A stretch of 64,000 nucleotides of DNA, from positions 21,701,946-21,765,945 of the forward strand of contig CM043969.1 of NCBI GenBank assembly GCA_014529385.2, written 5' to 3'. A model generated the notes under the pieces. It ran no database searches. It had not been told where the DNA came from and was given only the letters and a program-made list of their open reading frames with translations. The stretch's first letter is position 1. Every line of letters begins with the position of its first letter. This document shows positions 11,886 through 25,160 of this stretch, in pieces. The position numbers and the translations under genes are program-made. Source of the stretch: Adiantum capillus-veneris (lineage: Eukaryota > Streptophyta > Polypodiopsida > Polypodiales > Pteridaceae).

Positions 11886-13195
11886 CTAGTCAGACGTCTC
11901 ATCGCGTCCAAGCGGCGTATCTGTCGGATTCTGCAAAAAAAGACAATAAGACAGCTTTCAGTAAGTATAAACATATAACGACATTTATAAAACAATACAA
12001 AAAATAAAAAAGAGTAAACGCTAATACTAACCATGCCGCCGCGAGAACTGATAATGTCCATCAGGGCGTTTAAGCCCTTCCTGCCTGCATACTTGCACTC
12101 GTACGGTGTGGGATCACGTCCTGTCATCGACCACTGTCAAAACATACAAAGATTTCATTATGTTAGAATTAAAAAACTCATAAACCCTAAACTATCAAAC
12201 ATAAAGAGCAATATGAAAACACTTACAAAATCGGCCTCAAATGATGCCCATCCACTGCTCCCCAAGTGGTGCGAGCTCCCTGCCTCTACTCGCGCTCTGG
12301 CTGCATCCTTTTGTTGCTTCCACTTGTCGGGATTCTCGCGCGCTGCTTTCTTCGCATTCTTCCAATCTTCTTTGGCCAGCCAATCTGGCCTGTTCCACCC
12401 ATTCTTGATTGCTTTTTGCACTTCGGAACGCTTGTGTTTGCAGTATTCGCGCATTCGAATCTTCATCAGGTCTTCATTGAAGCGCTGATCCCGTGTTGGA
12501 ACGGGAAACTCATCATGAAGTATGCTGATGACTCTGTTTTTTAAATCACTTGGTACTTCACTCCATTTGTTTAGTATGTAGTGTCTAAACAGCTGAGAGA
12601 AAAGACCACGCATGCGCGAGATCACCTTCTTGCCGTCATCATCCATGATGATGCCGCCGCTGAAGTCGATGGAGTAAGACAAGCCCTCTGGCCGGTGACG
12701 CGTGAACCTGGGTGTCCCGGCAGGGGTCTCTAGCGGCGTGTCGATGGGGGTACGGACGTCAGGTGTCTCCACCGGCGTCTGGGCCCCAAAGCGAGGAGTG
12801 TCGAGTGGGGTGGCTCCTGGCGGAGTAGGTAGAGGTGTGTAGCTTCTAGGAACAGTCAGCCATGCAAAACCTGGCATAGATGGCGATGTTGTGGCTGGTG
12901 TGGGAGCGGGCAAAGAAGGGGAGGGTAAAGAGCCTCGTCGAACACGAGGCGGTGTGGAGGCATCGGTGGCGGAATCCCCACAACAACCGCCATCGCCACC
13001 ACTAGAGCGCCGGTTTCTAGACGAGTGTGAAGCTCGCCTCGTCGACGCCGAAGCTTCGGAGCGCACCGAATGCTCTGAAAGAGAGGGAGATGCTGATGGA
13101 GTAGGAACGCGCGATGATGCGCCAGAGCGATGACGCTCCACGTACCATTGTCTCTGCTGCGGTGACAAAGAAGAAAGAAACTCCTCATCATCCAT
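11886..13195 (-). CDS. TNPA-like CACTA accessory protein (plant transposase, Ptta/En/Spm type)
   Basis: Three exons join in frame: 13195-12227, 12133-12032 and 11930-11886 (371 codons plus stop). Both introns are GT-AG (93 and 101 nt). The N-terminal half is Ser/Arg-rich and then Pro/Thr-rich, with a run of TP-containing repeats (residues about 110-165). The C-terminal half has the conserved fold of the PF03004-type family: a W-x-x-VP segment, FN-(x)n-R-x-x-CK-x-KR, and a PDWLAKEDW motif. Such proteins bind the subterminal repeats and help excision. The ATG at 13195 follows a possible upstream splice acceptor, so a 5' untranslated exon is likely. No disabling mutation was seen. Exon boundaries are inferred by frame and consensus only. 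Confidence 0.8.
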
Positions 13196-13509
13196 ACCTG
13201 CATTAAACACACGAATATTTCAACTTAATATTGAATGAATAGAGTAGACAATGACGCAAAGACCATTAAATACAATGACGTAATGGCGCATATAAATACA
13301 ATGACGCAATGAATTGAGTGATAGAAGAGGCAAGTCGAAAACTCAGAATTTTCAATCAAAAGATGTGAGCGCGAGTAGAAAAGAGCGTTATACACCATGG
13401 AAGGTACTTAGAGAGCCAGAGCTTTTACAACACGAAGCAAAATTGTTTAAATACAATATTTGTGGCTTTAAGAGATCTCTCTCTCATCCTCGCATAACTC
13501 AGCATAACT

Positions 13510-16500
13510 TCATATATCTATATAGAGCTCTCTGTTTAAACACATATCCTCTGTTTCATTTTGTAGCTCCTCTGCATGCACCCCATATAGAGTAGTAGCA
13601 TCTTGATGCTCGTCTGGCACCACCGCAGCGGCTTCTGATTGAGCATCTTCTCTGATCTCCTCCATTGATGCCGTTGTGATTGGCACATGGTAGCCTTCAT
13701 ACGTCCTTGCACTACGAGGGGCTCCCTCTATGACGTACCACCAGTTTGATGTAGACTTTGTAGGATGAAATATTACCTGCCAGAGCCACATAACTTACAT
13801 GAGAGCTTTCAAGCACATAACTTGTAAAAGGGGGATGTTAACTATTTACATACTTACTTGTTCACAATGCTCGGGTAGTACGAAAGTGTCTCTTAGGTCA
13901 GTCCATTTCTTAGTAGAATCCACCTCAAGAAAACCAGACTCTCCTCTACGCACAGTAGCGTTGCGACCCTCCATGATTATCTTGAACCATTGCACGTCAA
14001 ACAAGTCGACAAAAAATCCTCTGTAATCGATCCTCAAAATCTCTTGCAGCGTGCCAAAGTAAGTGAGTTCCGCCACCACAGGATCTGCATCAGAGAAACG
14101 TCGTCGACTAGACTGTTCAAATTTTGCCATGATTCCACAATCTTGAGTAAAACGCTTTTTGTCGATTCGTTCCACCCTAAAATGTCGACCTTTACACCAT
14201 GCTGCTGTGTATGACTTATACTACAACAAACAAAGATTATGAGTGGGCGTTCAAACGTTTATAAATAAAGTCACTTGCTAGTCGTACATTGCAAACTTAC
14301 CTTGGTCGCGCAACCCCGAGAGTACTCCCACTCTTCCTCGGTCACTTCGTCACCGCATTGTTGTGCGCTTTTCAATTGGTTGTGCAACCATCTTAAGCTC
14401 ATGAAGGTTGGTAGGCTCTCCAGAACCGTCGGATAGTGCATCGGTGGTCGTCTTCCCCGTCTCCACTCGATTCGTGCCCTTTGTCGCTCTTGCTTTGCAT
14501 CCTCATATTGTGAAATCCACTTTTGCATCAGTGGATTGTGAAGCATGCAAAATCGGTTGATTTTAGCCTCTAGATCTTCCGTCATCTTCTTCTCAACACC
14601 GAGATTGCACATGACAATCCCAGATATGCGCTCATCATCTATGGTTCGCCATAGCGTGTCCCGGGCTTTATCAAATCCGTCTAGCCACTCTCCAATGTAC
14701 ACTAGGGACTCTGATACCAACCAACCTTCTGCCATGCTACCCTCCGGACGTGCCTTTTGACGCACATATCCCTTAAGCGTTTTCATGAAACGTTCTAAGA
14801 AGAACATCCATCTGGAATGAACTGTGCCAGCTATTTCCACCTCATCAACTATGTGAACAAGAAGATGCACCTGAATGGTTAGCATTGTAGTAGGAAAATG
14901 TTTCTCAAACATGCACACAAGCTCCGCAGCATTTAGTTTGGCGAATGGTATGGAGTCTACGTTGATCTCCTTTTGTGAGATCCATTGCACCAGCTTTGCA
15001 AGTTTGTAGATTGTGTTACGGATGTCGAGAGACAAACATCCCTCAATGGCAACCGGTAAAATAAACTGTAAAGTATGTGCAGCAATGATATTAAAGTCCA
15101 CATTTTATGCAATGATATTAAAGTCCACTATGAACGTACCTGACACATTTTATGCCAATCGTGTGACTTCAAACCGGTAAGCTTTCCTTCTTTAGTAAAA
15201 CACGTTCGGAGCGAGTGCATTACGATCCACATTTCTAAGGTCAACTCTGGCTCCCAAAGTATCTTTCTTGCCGGTCAGATGGTCCCATAGTAGATTACCC
15301 ACATTCTTGAATATGTGCATTGGATCGAGCAAGTGATTGATCATGAGTCGGGGCCAGTATGGTAACTCGTACCATACAGATAGTCTCTTCATCCCTGGAG
15401 GCAATCCGTCATCGCACATCTCCTTCTGCTCTAACCATGCTTGTGCAGACATCCTTGGTGGCTCTCTTCCCAAAAAGCCGTCGCGTAACACATGATTCTC
15501 TGGAAGATACGCTTGATGACCTTCGTAGATTTGCTTCTTTAGTGAGGGTGCCCTACGTGCATTCAGTCTAGGTCCACATGTGACACATGCTCTGTATCCG
15601 CTTGTTTGAAGCCCTACATGTATACACATGATAATAGATCAACTATGGGAAAAAACAAGATTTACAGTGTCTGAGTGAGGAGTGTCAATAGATCACCTGA
15701 GCATTCTGTTAGCCCGGGATAGTCATGCATGGTCCACATTAGAATGCCTCTGATCAAAGCATTCTATCGTCCTGTGTGTCGGCTCATATCCACCACCTCT
15801 ATGCCAATCCAAAATTGTTGTAGCTCTTCCAATAGTGGATGAAGATACACATCCATATTCCCCACTTTAAATCGCCCTTGCACAATCAAGCTTAGCCATA
15901 GGTGCCCCTTCTTCGTAGTCAACCACGGGGGAATGTTGTAGGTGACGATGACCACGGGCTTTACACTGTAAGATGTTGATCTTTGACCAAATGGATTTAC
16001 GCCATCCATAGCCAGACCTAAGCGCAAATTTCGAGCTTCCCTGGCAAAATCCGACCATGTTCCATCTATATGTTTCCAGGCTACGCAATCTGCAGGAATT
16101 CGTAGCACACCATCCGAAGATTTATTCTCCTCATGCCATGATGCTAGGGCGGCCGTGGACTTACATTCGAAGAAATGCTTGATGTGAAGAAGCAGAGGGA
16201 AATGTCGCAAAACCTTTTGTGGAATTTTTGTCCCGTGGAGATCTACTCGATATCTTTTGGAATCACATTTCGGACACTTCTCCATGTCTATGTATTCCCC
16301 TCTGAAAAGAATGCAGTCATTAGGACAAGCGTGGATAGAATTGTAATCCATCCCCAAGTTTCGCAAAATCTTTCTTGCTTCATCTCGGGAATCTGGCATC
16401 ACATAGTCAGCTGGTAGTATGTGCTCTTTCAGCAATCTACACAACATAAAAATATGATACAGTCGTGTAAAAATCTATCAGATCATTATACATTTAGAGT

Positions 16501-17065
16501 TTTATTAAAGTAAACTAATTGTAATAGATCACCTAAAAAGCGTTGTGACGCTAGTGTCACTCCATCCAAACTTTGCCTGCATGTTGAGAAGAACCAGGAG
16601 TGCTTTCAATCTAGACATACGTGCTCCATTATACAATAGCGTATCGGCTTCACTTTTCATATCATCATAGATAAGCCTTTCTGAATCCATGATCGTCTCG
16701 ATCATTTCATCAATCTCGGGCTCAAACATTGCCTCGTTGGGAATGTGCTCTGCATGATCATCCCCCGAGCTGTCAGAGGCTACATCTTGTGGCCTCACAT
16801 ATGCTGCTTGACCAAAGCGCCTGCGAACACGTCTATTGGGTTGCAAGATTGCTGCTTGTTGGTCAGCGTCAGAGTCCGACGAGTTATAATTGGCAACAAC
16901 TCGATCTATAATAGATGGATCGAACTCGCCAAATTCACGAACGTGCTGCAAAGAAACACGTCTTGTCTGTCGCACAGCATGCTTGCATTGATTACAAGGA
17001 CATAAGACCCTCGTTGAGAGATAGGTGTTTCGGTTGGACGGTCCCACATCCTCGTCACTACTCAT
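13510..17065 (-). pseudogene. TNPD-like CACTA transposase, six exons, two lesions
   Basis: Predicted exons are 17065-16533, 16436-15697, 15613-15140, 15065-14301, 14220-13858 and 13776-13510. All five introns are GT-AG and 74-96 nt. In order they encode an N-terminal Cys-rich transposase-associated region (CPCNQCK), the TNP2 domain (RHFPL, LAMDGVNPF, VVIVTYNIPPW, DPMHIFKNV), DUF4218 (SRWMFFLERFMKTLKGYV), and DUF4216 (AELTYFGTLQEILRI) with its C-terminal tail. The full model is 1,046 codons, a usual length. There are two lesions only. An in-frame TAG lies at 15766-15764 inside TNP2. One extra T in a TTTT run near 15,196 shifts the frame just before the conserved KSHDWH segment. The model length is a multiple of three only after discounting that base. 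Intron 15139-15066 and exon 15613-15140 share a 20-bp duplicated sequence. Confidence 0.9.
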
Positions 17066-17130
17066 AATGAGGATAAAAAACTTATAACCTGAACAACAAA
17101 TTTAATATTCTATTGGCATTCTTCGTCTTA

Positions 17131-17206
<76 letters not shown>

Positions 17207-17212
17207 ACTCTC
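17131..17212. repeat. (TC)n microsatellite upstream of the CACTA transposase
   Basis: An interrupted CT tract about 65 bp upstream of the TNPD-like ATG (minus strand). It may lie in its 5' leader or promoter. Confidence 0.9.
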
Positions 17213-17499
17213 TTTACCTCACATTCTCTAGTCATGTCCAATCCCCGCACACCTCGGTCTAGAGGTGCACGGAGATCAGAACCACCGGGTTATAATCTCG
17301 TCTTTATTGGTCAATACCTATATTTGTGGGTACAAGAAATCTACACACCCACGTCTACATGATACTGCATGTAGTGGACAAAACCCCTTTGCCTCTTCTC
17401 TAGCTGTAGCACTTCACAGCATCTTAACATCTTTTCACAGTAGATCTTTTCACTGTTCGTCTAACTCTAAACCCTAAACCGTAAGTAATTCTTGCGTGG

Positions 17500-18340
17500 A
17501 CTCGATCTAACGTAAATAAGCGTAAATCTAAATAAACGTAAATCTAACTAAAAATAAACCTAAATCTAATTTAACGTAAGTCTACATCTAACCTAATCTT
17601 TAACGTTTTGGGATAGTTTCCTACGACGTTAAAACTCTCTTCTTCTTGTGTGTGTGTGTGTGTGTGGGTAAACCTAAATAAACCTAAGTCTAATCTAATA
17701 TAACATAAATCTAAATCTAACGCGCGTAAATTATGTTATATTAAAAACAAAGAACTAAACTAACAGGGATTATAAGAACCTTAAAACTGATTTAACACAT
17801 AATTTTTCACATAACTCGGCAAGAGTTGGCATTCTCATCACTAAAGATGTGAGAGTTAACTTCCGGCGGTGACGCTGCCTCATCTCCATCCACATCTGAC
17901 GACAGCAATTGGCCCTTTAGACCGTTCTTGCTCTTGTTACTAACTTTGAAGTTGCTGTTGAATGACTAGAGGTTGTCTAGATGGTCATTGTGTCGGGGAT
18001 GTAGTGACTCTTGCCGCCCTGAAGATCCACCTTCTTCCCTATCTTATGAAGACATTTCACCAGTACTTTTGGATCGACGGAGCCCACCATGAGTGAAGGC
18101 ATCAATACCCTATATTCCATTGAGGGCTTTCTTCACCCGCTTCATGCAGGCATCGCAGTCTATGGAGACCTAAATCTAATCTAATATAACGTAAATCTAA
18201 ATCTAGCGTAAATAAACGTAAATCTAATTAAAAATAAACCTAAATCTAATTTAATGTAAGTCTACATATAACCTAATCTTTAACGTCTTTTAAGATAGTT
18301 TCCTACGACGTTATAACTCTCTTTTTCTTGTGTGTGTGCG
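17500..18340. repeat. Duplicated 160-bp block inside the CACTA element
   Basis: 17,500-17,660 and 18,170-18,340 are similar in the same orientation. Each has CGTAAATCTAA repeats, AAAAATAAACCTAAATCTAATTTAA, AACCTAATCTTTAACG, then GATAGTTTCCTACGACGTTA and a CT/TG-rich tail. A third partial copy of the GTTTCCTACGACGTTAAA core is near 18,500. The captured HMA fragment lies between the two full copies, so the repeats may mark the ends of the captured segment. Confidence 0.8.
17812..18168 (-). pseudogene. Captured heavy-metal-associated (HMA, HIPP-like) gene fragment
   Basis: Read on the minus strand, this begins with VSIDCDACMKRVKKALNGI: the CxxC metal site and first helix of an HMA domain. After an in-frame TAG and a frame change it continues with VGSVDPKVLVKCLHKIGKKV, the second half of the same domain. 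A third frame then gives a Ser/Asp-rich tail ending near 17,812. HMA-domain plant proteins (HIPP/HPP families) bind metals or act as chaperones. Here it is a broken partial copy lying inside the CACTA element, and apparently antisense to nothing. The fragmentary frames, the lack of a start and its position inside the transposon indicate transduplication from a host gene. Confidence 0.75.
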
Positions 18341-18753
18341 CGTGTGTGGATGTGTGTGCCAATAAAAAGAGATAAATGGTATAACCTTTCTATCACCCAT
18401 GCCAAGTATCATAGATTGATTATGCCATTTCCCTCTTGAATAATAGGTCTTGAGTTCAACTCCTCGTCGACTAGATCTTTAGGTCTTTTAATTTTAATTA
18501 GTTTCCTACGACGTTAAATTAGTTTCTCTCTCTTTCTCTCTCAATGTGTGTGCGTTTTTTTGGATCGTATGCATGTTTTCTCTCTCTTTTCCTCTCTCAA
18601 TGTGTGCGTTTTTTGTTTATGCATGTTCTCTCTCTCTTTTCCTCTTTCAATGCGTGCGTTTTTTGTTTATGCATGCTCTCTCTCTCTTTTCCTCTCTCAA
18701 TGTGTGTGTGCATTCTTTGTTTATGTATGTGTGTGTGCGTTTTTGTTTTTGTT

Positions 18754-18757
<4 letters not shown>

Positions 18758-18805
<48 letters not shown>

Positions 18806-18948
18806 AACACTATGTGTGTGTGTGTGTATGTGTGTGTGTGAGAGAGAGAGAGAGGGAGAGAGAAAGAGGGGAAGGGAACATGAGAATGAGGAGAGGGAAG
18901 GAGCATACCTGGCTCTCCTTCCTCTCCTCGTGTGTGTGTGTGGAGAAG

Positions 18949-19001
<53 letters not shown>
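18758..19001. repeat. Cluster of (TC)n, (TG)n and (GA)n microsatellites
   Basis: TC tract at 18758-18802, TG-GA compound tract at about 18811-18855, GA tract at about 18950-19001, all within the right arm of the CACTA element. Upstream, 18,540-18,720, are three degenerate copies of a unit containing CAATGTGTGCGTTTTTTGTTTATGCATG. Confidence 0.9.
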
Positions 19002-19008
<7 letters not shown>

Positions 19009-19097
19009 CATTACCTGCTCCTTGCTTGAGGGCGCCGAAAAACTCAGATCTGAGATCTGAGTTTTTGGGCGCGCTCGATTATTTTTTTAGCCCAGTC

Positions 19098-19203
19098 GGC
19101 GTCGCTATGAGCGTCGCAAATTTACAAAGAAAGTTGCGATGCTCATAGCGACGCCGGGAAATTTTTTTTTGAGCGTCGCTAATATGAATAGCCTCTTGTA
19201 GTG
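19098..19203. repeat. CACTA right subterminal repeats
   Basis: Three clear copies of the GCGTCGCTA motif (two direct, one inverted) plus a degenerate one lie within the last 106 bp, far fewer than at the left end. Confidence 0.85.
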
Positions 19204-19303
19204 TATGTGACCATTGGACTAAGCGAGGCATAAAAATTACAAAACATGTACCTGGTATCGAATTAGAATAGGTTGAAATGCTAAAGTATATACCAAATGT
19301 TGA

Positions 19304-19591
19304 TGTTGAGGCAGCAGAGGATCACACCCACATTTTTGCTCACACTCATTATTTTGTAACCATTGATTGTAATAAATGTCTTTCCGACATTAATTTTGAT
19401 TTGAGCCATTCATTAAGTAACGGGACTCAATTGAGTTTCCAGCTTGTAATCCCGAAGTAATTTCACTTGCTGATGTAATTAGTTAGAGATGTTCTCACCT
19501 CCAAGGCTGAGGTATATAAGCCAAAGTTTTTGTAACCTAAGGGGATTCAGATTATTAATCAAAGTGAGTTTTTGGAGCGCCGTGACTGTGT

Positions 19592-19632
<41 letters not shown>

Positions 19633-20256
19633 TTATCTACTTGCTACGCGAGCTACGGAGCCGCGATTGGAGAAGTGACACCGCCATTGTGTTAGCAACG
19701 GCGAGAGCTACGCACAGATACCAAGAGTGCGCGCTATCGGCTTCTATGTGTGGTAAGTTCCTACGAGCTTCGGTGTGAGTTTTCTTCCAACTCGTGTGTC
19801 GGAATGGAGCGTACAGCATATCTATAGAACCACAACGAGTAGAGCTACGCATTAGTACCATCGGGGTCAAGTTTCGGTCACCTGTATTTTTCAGCCTGTC
19901 TTCATACGCGTTTACCGCACGGAGTGATTATAGGTTGATTTTACAGTTCAAGTTTTTAGGGTGTTGTTCTTACCTAGTGTATAGACTTCCCTTTGAGTTT
20001 GAGATCGATTCAATGATTCTAGATCCTGTTTCGTATAGCATTCGTTCGTAGTACGGATTTCAGTCACTTGCGTATTTTAGAACTTAGATTTGATTTCCTT
20101 AGTAGTGATTGTCATTAGAAGGTCGAGTAGGTGATTTGACACCCACCTAGTTGTTTCCATGCGCCTGCGGGTCAAGCTCCGTCCTCGTCTGACAAATTCT
20201 GTTGTTGGTTGAGTTCTCGCTATTTAGCTTCCTCTAGCGGCGTAACCGCCTTAACA
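19304..20256 (+). repeat. Left (5') LTR of the outer element
   Basis: Starts TGTTGAGGCAGC and ends CCTTAACA. It contains a TATA box (TATATAAG, 19513-19520) followed about 70 bp later by a GA microsatellite (19593-19630), so the repeat tract is probably in the transcribed leader. The 953-bp length compares with 947 bp on the right. Confidence 0.95.
19513..19520 (+). promoter_or_regulatory. TATA box of the outer LTR
   Basis: TATATAAG within GAGGTATATAAGCC. It is preserved in the right LTR near 46,603. This is the expected position for the U3/R promoter, and transcription start is inferred to be 25-35 bp downstream. Confidence 0.6.
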
Positions 20257-20258
20257 TT

Positions 20259-20276
20259 TGGCGCCGCTGCCGGGGA
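20259..20276 (+). other. Primer-binding site of the outer element
   Basis: TGGCGCCGCTGCCGGGGA lies two bases after the LTR end. It has the TGG start expected for pairing with a tRNA 3' CCA, and resembles the TGGCGCCGTTGCCGGGGA type common in plant Athila/Tat gypsy elements. Confidence 0.85.
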
Positions 20277-20689
20277 CGAGAGCCCTAAGTAGGTGACCTT
20301 AGACTAATCCTACGAGGTGAGTCGTATAAACTACTTTGTATACTTTAGTTAGAAAATATCTAGGAGTGGTGGACTCCGAAGATCTAGAGAGATACTAGGA
20401 AGTGGGGTATTCTTGGGTCTTCCGTGTTGACAGTATTTTTAGATTAGCTTAGATTTGTTTGTTGTTTGGTTGGTGTTGAGTAGTTGTTGATAGAAGAAGA
20501 ATTTGATAGTCCGTGAGTGGCAGTGGATCTCTTTAAAATCACAATTACCAAACCCATTTTATGATTAGATATAGCTTAGGTAGGACTTCATTTGATCCTG
20601 ATCTAGAGCTAGCAATCATTGGAGTATTTGCTTGATATGGTTGATTGCATGTTAGATCACTAAACCGTCGAGTTAGTAGTGAAACTTGC

Positions 20690-21620
20690 AATAAACAAAA
20701 GTCAGAGAAATTTTCTGTGTATCTGGGAGTTGCTGAGCACTAGAGGAAGCTTTAGGAAGGATTCTGTGCCAAAAAACTGGAAATCTGCAACTTTAGACAT
20801 CATACGCGTATGATGGCTAAATGACCAAACAGAAATTTTGACTTTACCAAAGTGTTCAAAAGGGGGGTTATACCCTAATTTCAACTTAAAACAAGAGCAT
20901 TAACACTCAAAGAAACCCAAAAAGACAAGTCGGAGTCCAAGAAACGCAAAGAAAAGGAAATTTTGGATTCAGATCTTGTTTTTACATTCAAACCTGACAA
21001 AAACACTTGAAACTCAATTATAAACATTGGAGAAGGCTTAAAACCAAAAATAGTCAAAATCTGGGAAAAAAGACATCATACGCGTATAATGTCGTTTAGC
21101 ACATCCACTGCTTAATTTTGATATCTGACCTGACAAGATTGTTACAAACACTGTAGAAAGCAAAAATATCAAGTCTTGACCCAAATTGATGAAAAAGACA
21201 TCATACGCGTATGATGTCTTTGACCTAATTTTGGACATATTTTGATACTTTGCCAACACAGATCCATTGTAATAGCTGTCTAGAGGTTATATTTCAAGTT
21301 TCATCCCATTTGGATCATAATTGACCTAAAACAAGTCAAAAGCGGAAAATTGCCAAGAAAAGCCTAAATTGGCCATAACTTGCTCAAACAGAGTTCAAAC
21401 TGAATTTTGTGAGTGGAAAGAGCATAAGGGGGCTACTGAGAGTGAGCATAACCAAAATAGTCTAAATCTGTGAAAAAAGACATCAGACGCGTATAATGTC
21501 TTTTTCAGCATAACTGCAACAAAATTCTCACTTGATGAAACAGAAGTTGTCCAACTGACAAGATTAAACAATTGACCAAGTATCAATCAGTTTGGATCAA
21601 TTCTGACCACAAAAACTTGG
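20690..21620 (+). repeat. 5' leader repeat array with four 22-bp palindromes
   Basis: Four copies of a 22-bp palindrome (half-site GACATCATACG joined to its exact reverse complement) start at 20796, 21072, 21197 and 21479. One is perfect (21197) and three have one or two changes. Spacings are 276, 125 and 282 bp. The intervening sequence resembles the 3' array at 41,870-43,080 (for example the TTTGGATCATAA...GGCCA(A)AACTTG block at about 21,308-21,390). It lies between the primer-binding site and gag, so it would be in the genomic RNA leader. Confidence 0.9.
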
Positions 21621-21665
21621 GAAAACAAATTGCCGAGACGGAAAAGTTAAAGTCCTTTAGGGGAA

Positions 21666-22297
21666 TTGATGAATTTGAGATTGGGCAGGAACCTCCAGAA
21701 TAACCAACCAAAACAAGGGGAACAAGCAAGTGTCATATCAACCGAGGGAAGTGTAAACCAAAGTTGGGTGCAACCATTAGAGCCGGTCTTTGAAGGAAGT
21801 GTTTCTGATACTTCTTCGGAGAGATCTTACGAGATTTTCACCGAACACTTGGAACACTTGAACCTGAACAACAGAGAAAATATGGCAGCAGGATCATCAA
21901 ACCCTTCCGCCACAATGAAGCTATTGTTCATAAAATACCAGTACGACAATGAGCAAGGTGCTAGGATCTACAAAGATGGAATGGACCGCTATTGTGTAAA
22001 GATAGAGGAGAGACCTAGTGAGTTCGAGGACTTAGTGCCTATGAGCTATAGCGGAGATAGATATCTAGATGACGAGGGTACCATGTACTTCGTAGTCCTA
22101 AACCCTAACATTGTGGACAAGTGGGGATTGATGGGCACCAAAGCCAAAGTAGATGAAGAACTCGAGGAGAAAGCACCAATAATGAACTTCCCTGATGCGA
22201 GGTTAAGAAGAGAGAATGAAACTACAAGGATCAACACTGATAACATCTATGTGGGGCTATACAAATATAATAATGGGGAGCAAGATCTCTATTATAG
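21666..22297 (+). pseudogene. Outer-element gag, N-terminal part, split by the nested insertion
   Basis: This 210-codon open frame starts at ATG 21666. It is hydrophilic and rich in Asn, Gln and Glu, with a folded-looking central part (residues about 85-150). It ends where the nested LTR begins at 22298. The reading frame resumes in the same phase at 34790, directly after the nested element and its target-site copy, which shows that the two pieces were one ORF. No domain is recognised in this N-terminal part. The gag capsid-like domain is in the downstream piece. Confidence 0.8.
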
Positions 22298-25071
<2,774 letters not shown>

Positions 25072-25087
25072 TTAGCCCTCCTCTAGG
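25072..25087 (-). other. Polypurine tract of the nested element
   Basis: On the minus strand CCTAGAGGAGGGCTAA directly precedes the LTR start TGATAGCC. This is the expected site of plus-strand priming. Confidence 0.7.
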
Positions 25088-25160
25088 ATGATGATATATT
25101 CATGTACCATCATAAAGAATCTTTTCCAAAGAGAGTGCTTCAGAGTCCTTGACAAGATCT

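Larger units (their letters stand above)
11241..19203 (-). mobile_element. CACTA (En/Spm) DNA transposon, structurally complete, 7.96 kb
   Basis: The left terminus CACTACAAGAGG (11241-11252) is matched by its perfect inverted copy CCTCTTGTAGTG (19192-19203). A 3-bp target duplication TAT lies at 11238-11240 and 19204-19206. Both ends carry arrays of a GCGTCGCTATA subterminal motif, the expected binding sites for a TNPA-type protein. Transcription runs right to left: a TNPD-like transposase gene (17065-13510), then a TNPA-like gene (13195-11886). Between the right end and the TNPD gene lie microsatellites, a duplicated 160-bp block and a captured host-gene fragment. All ends are intact, so it could still be mobilised in trans. 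Confidence 0.95.
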
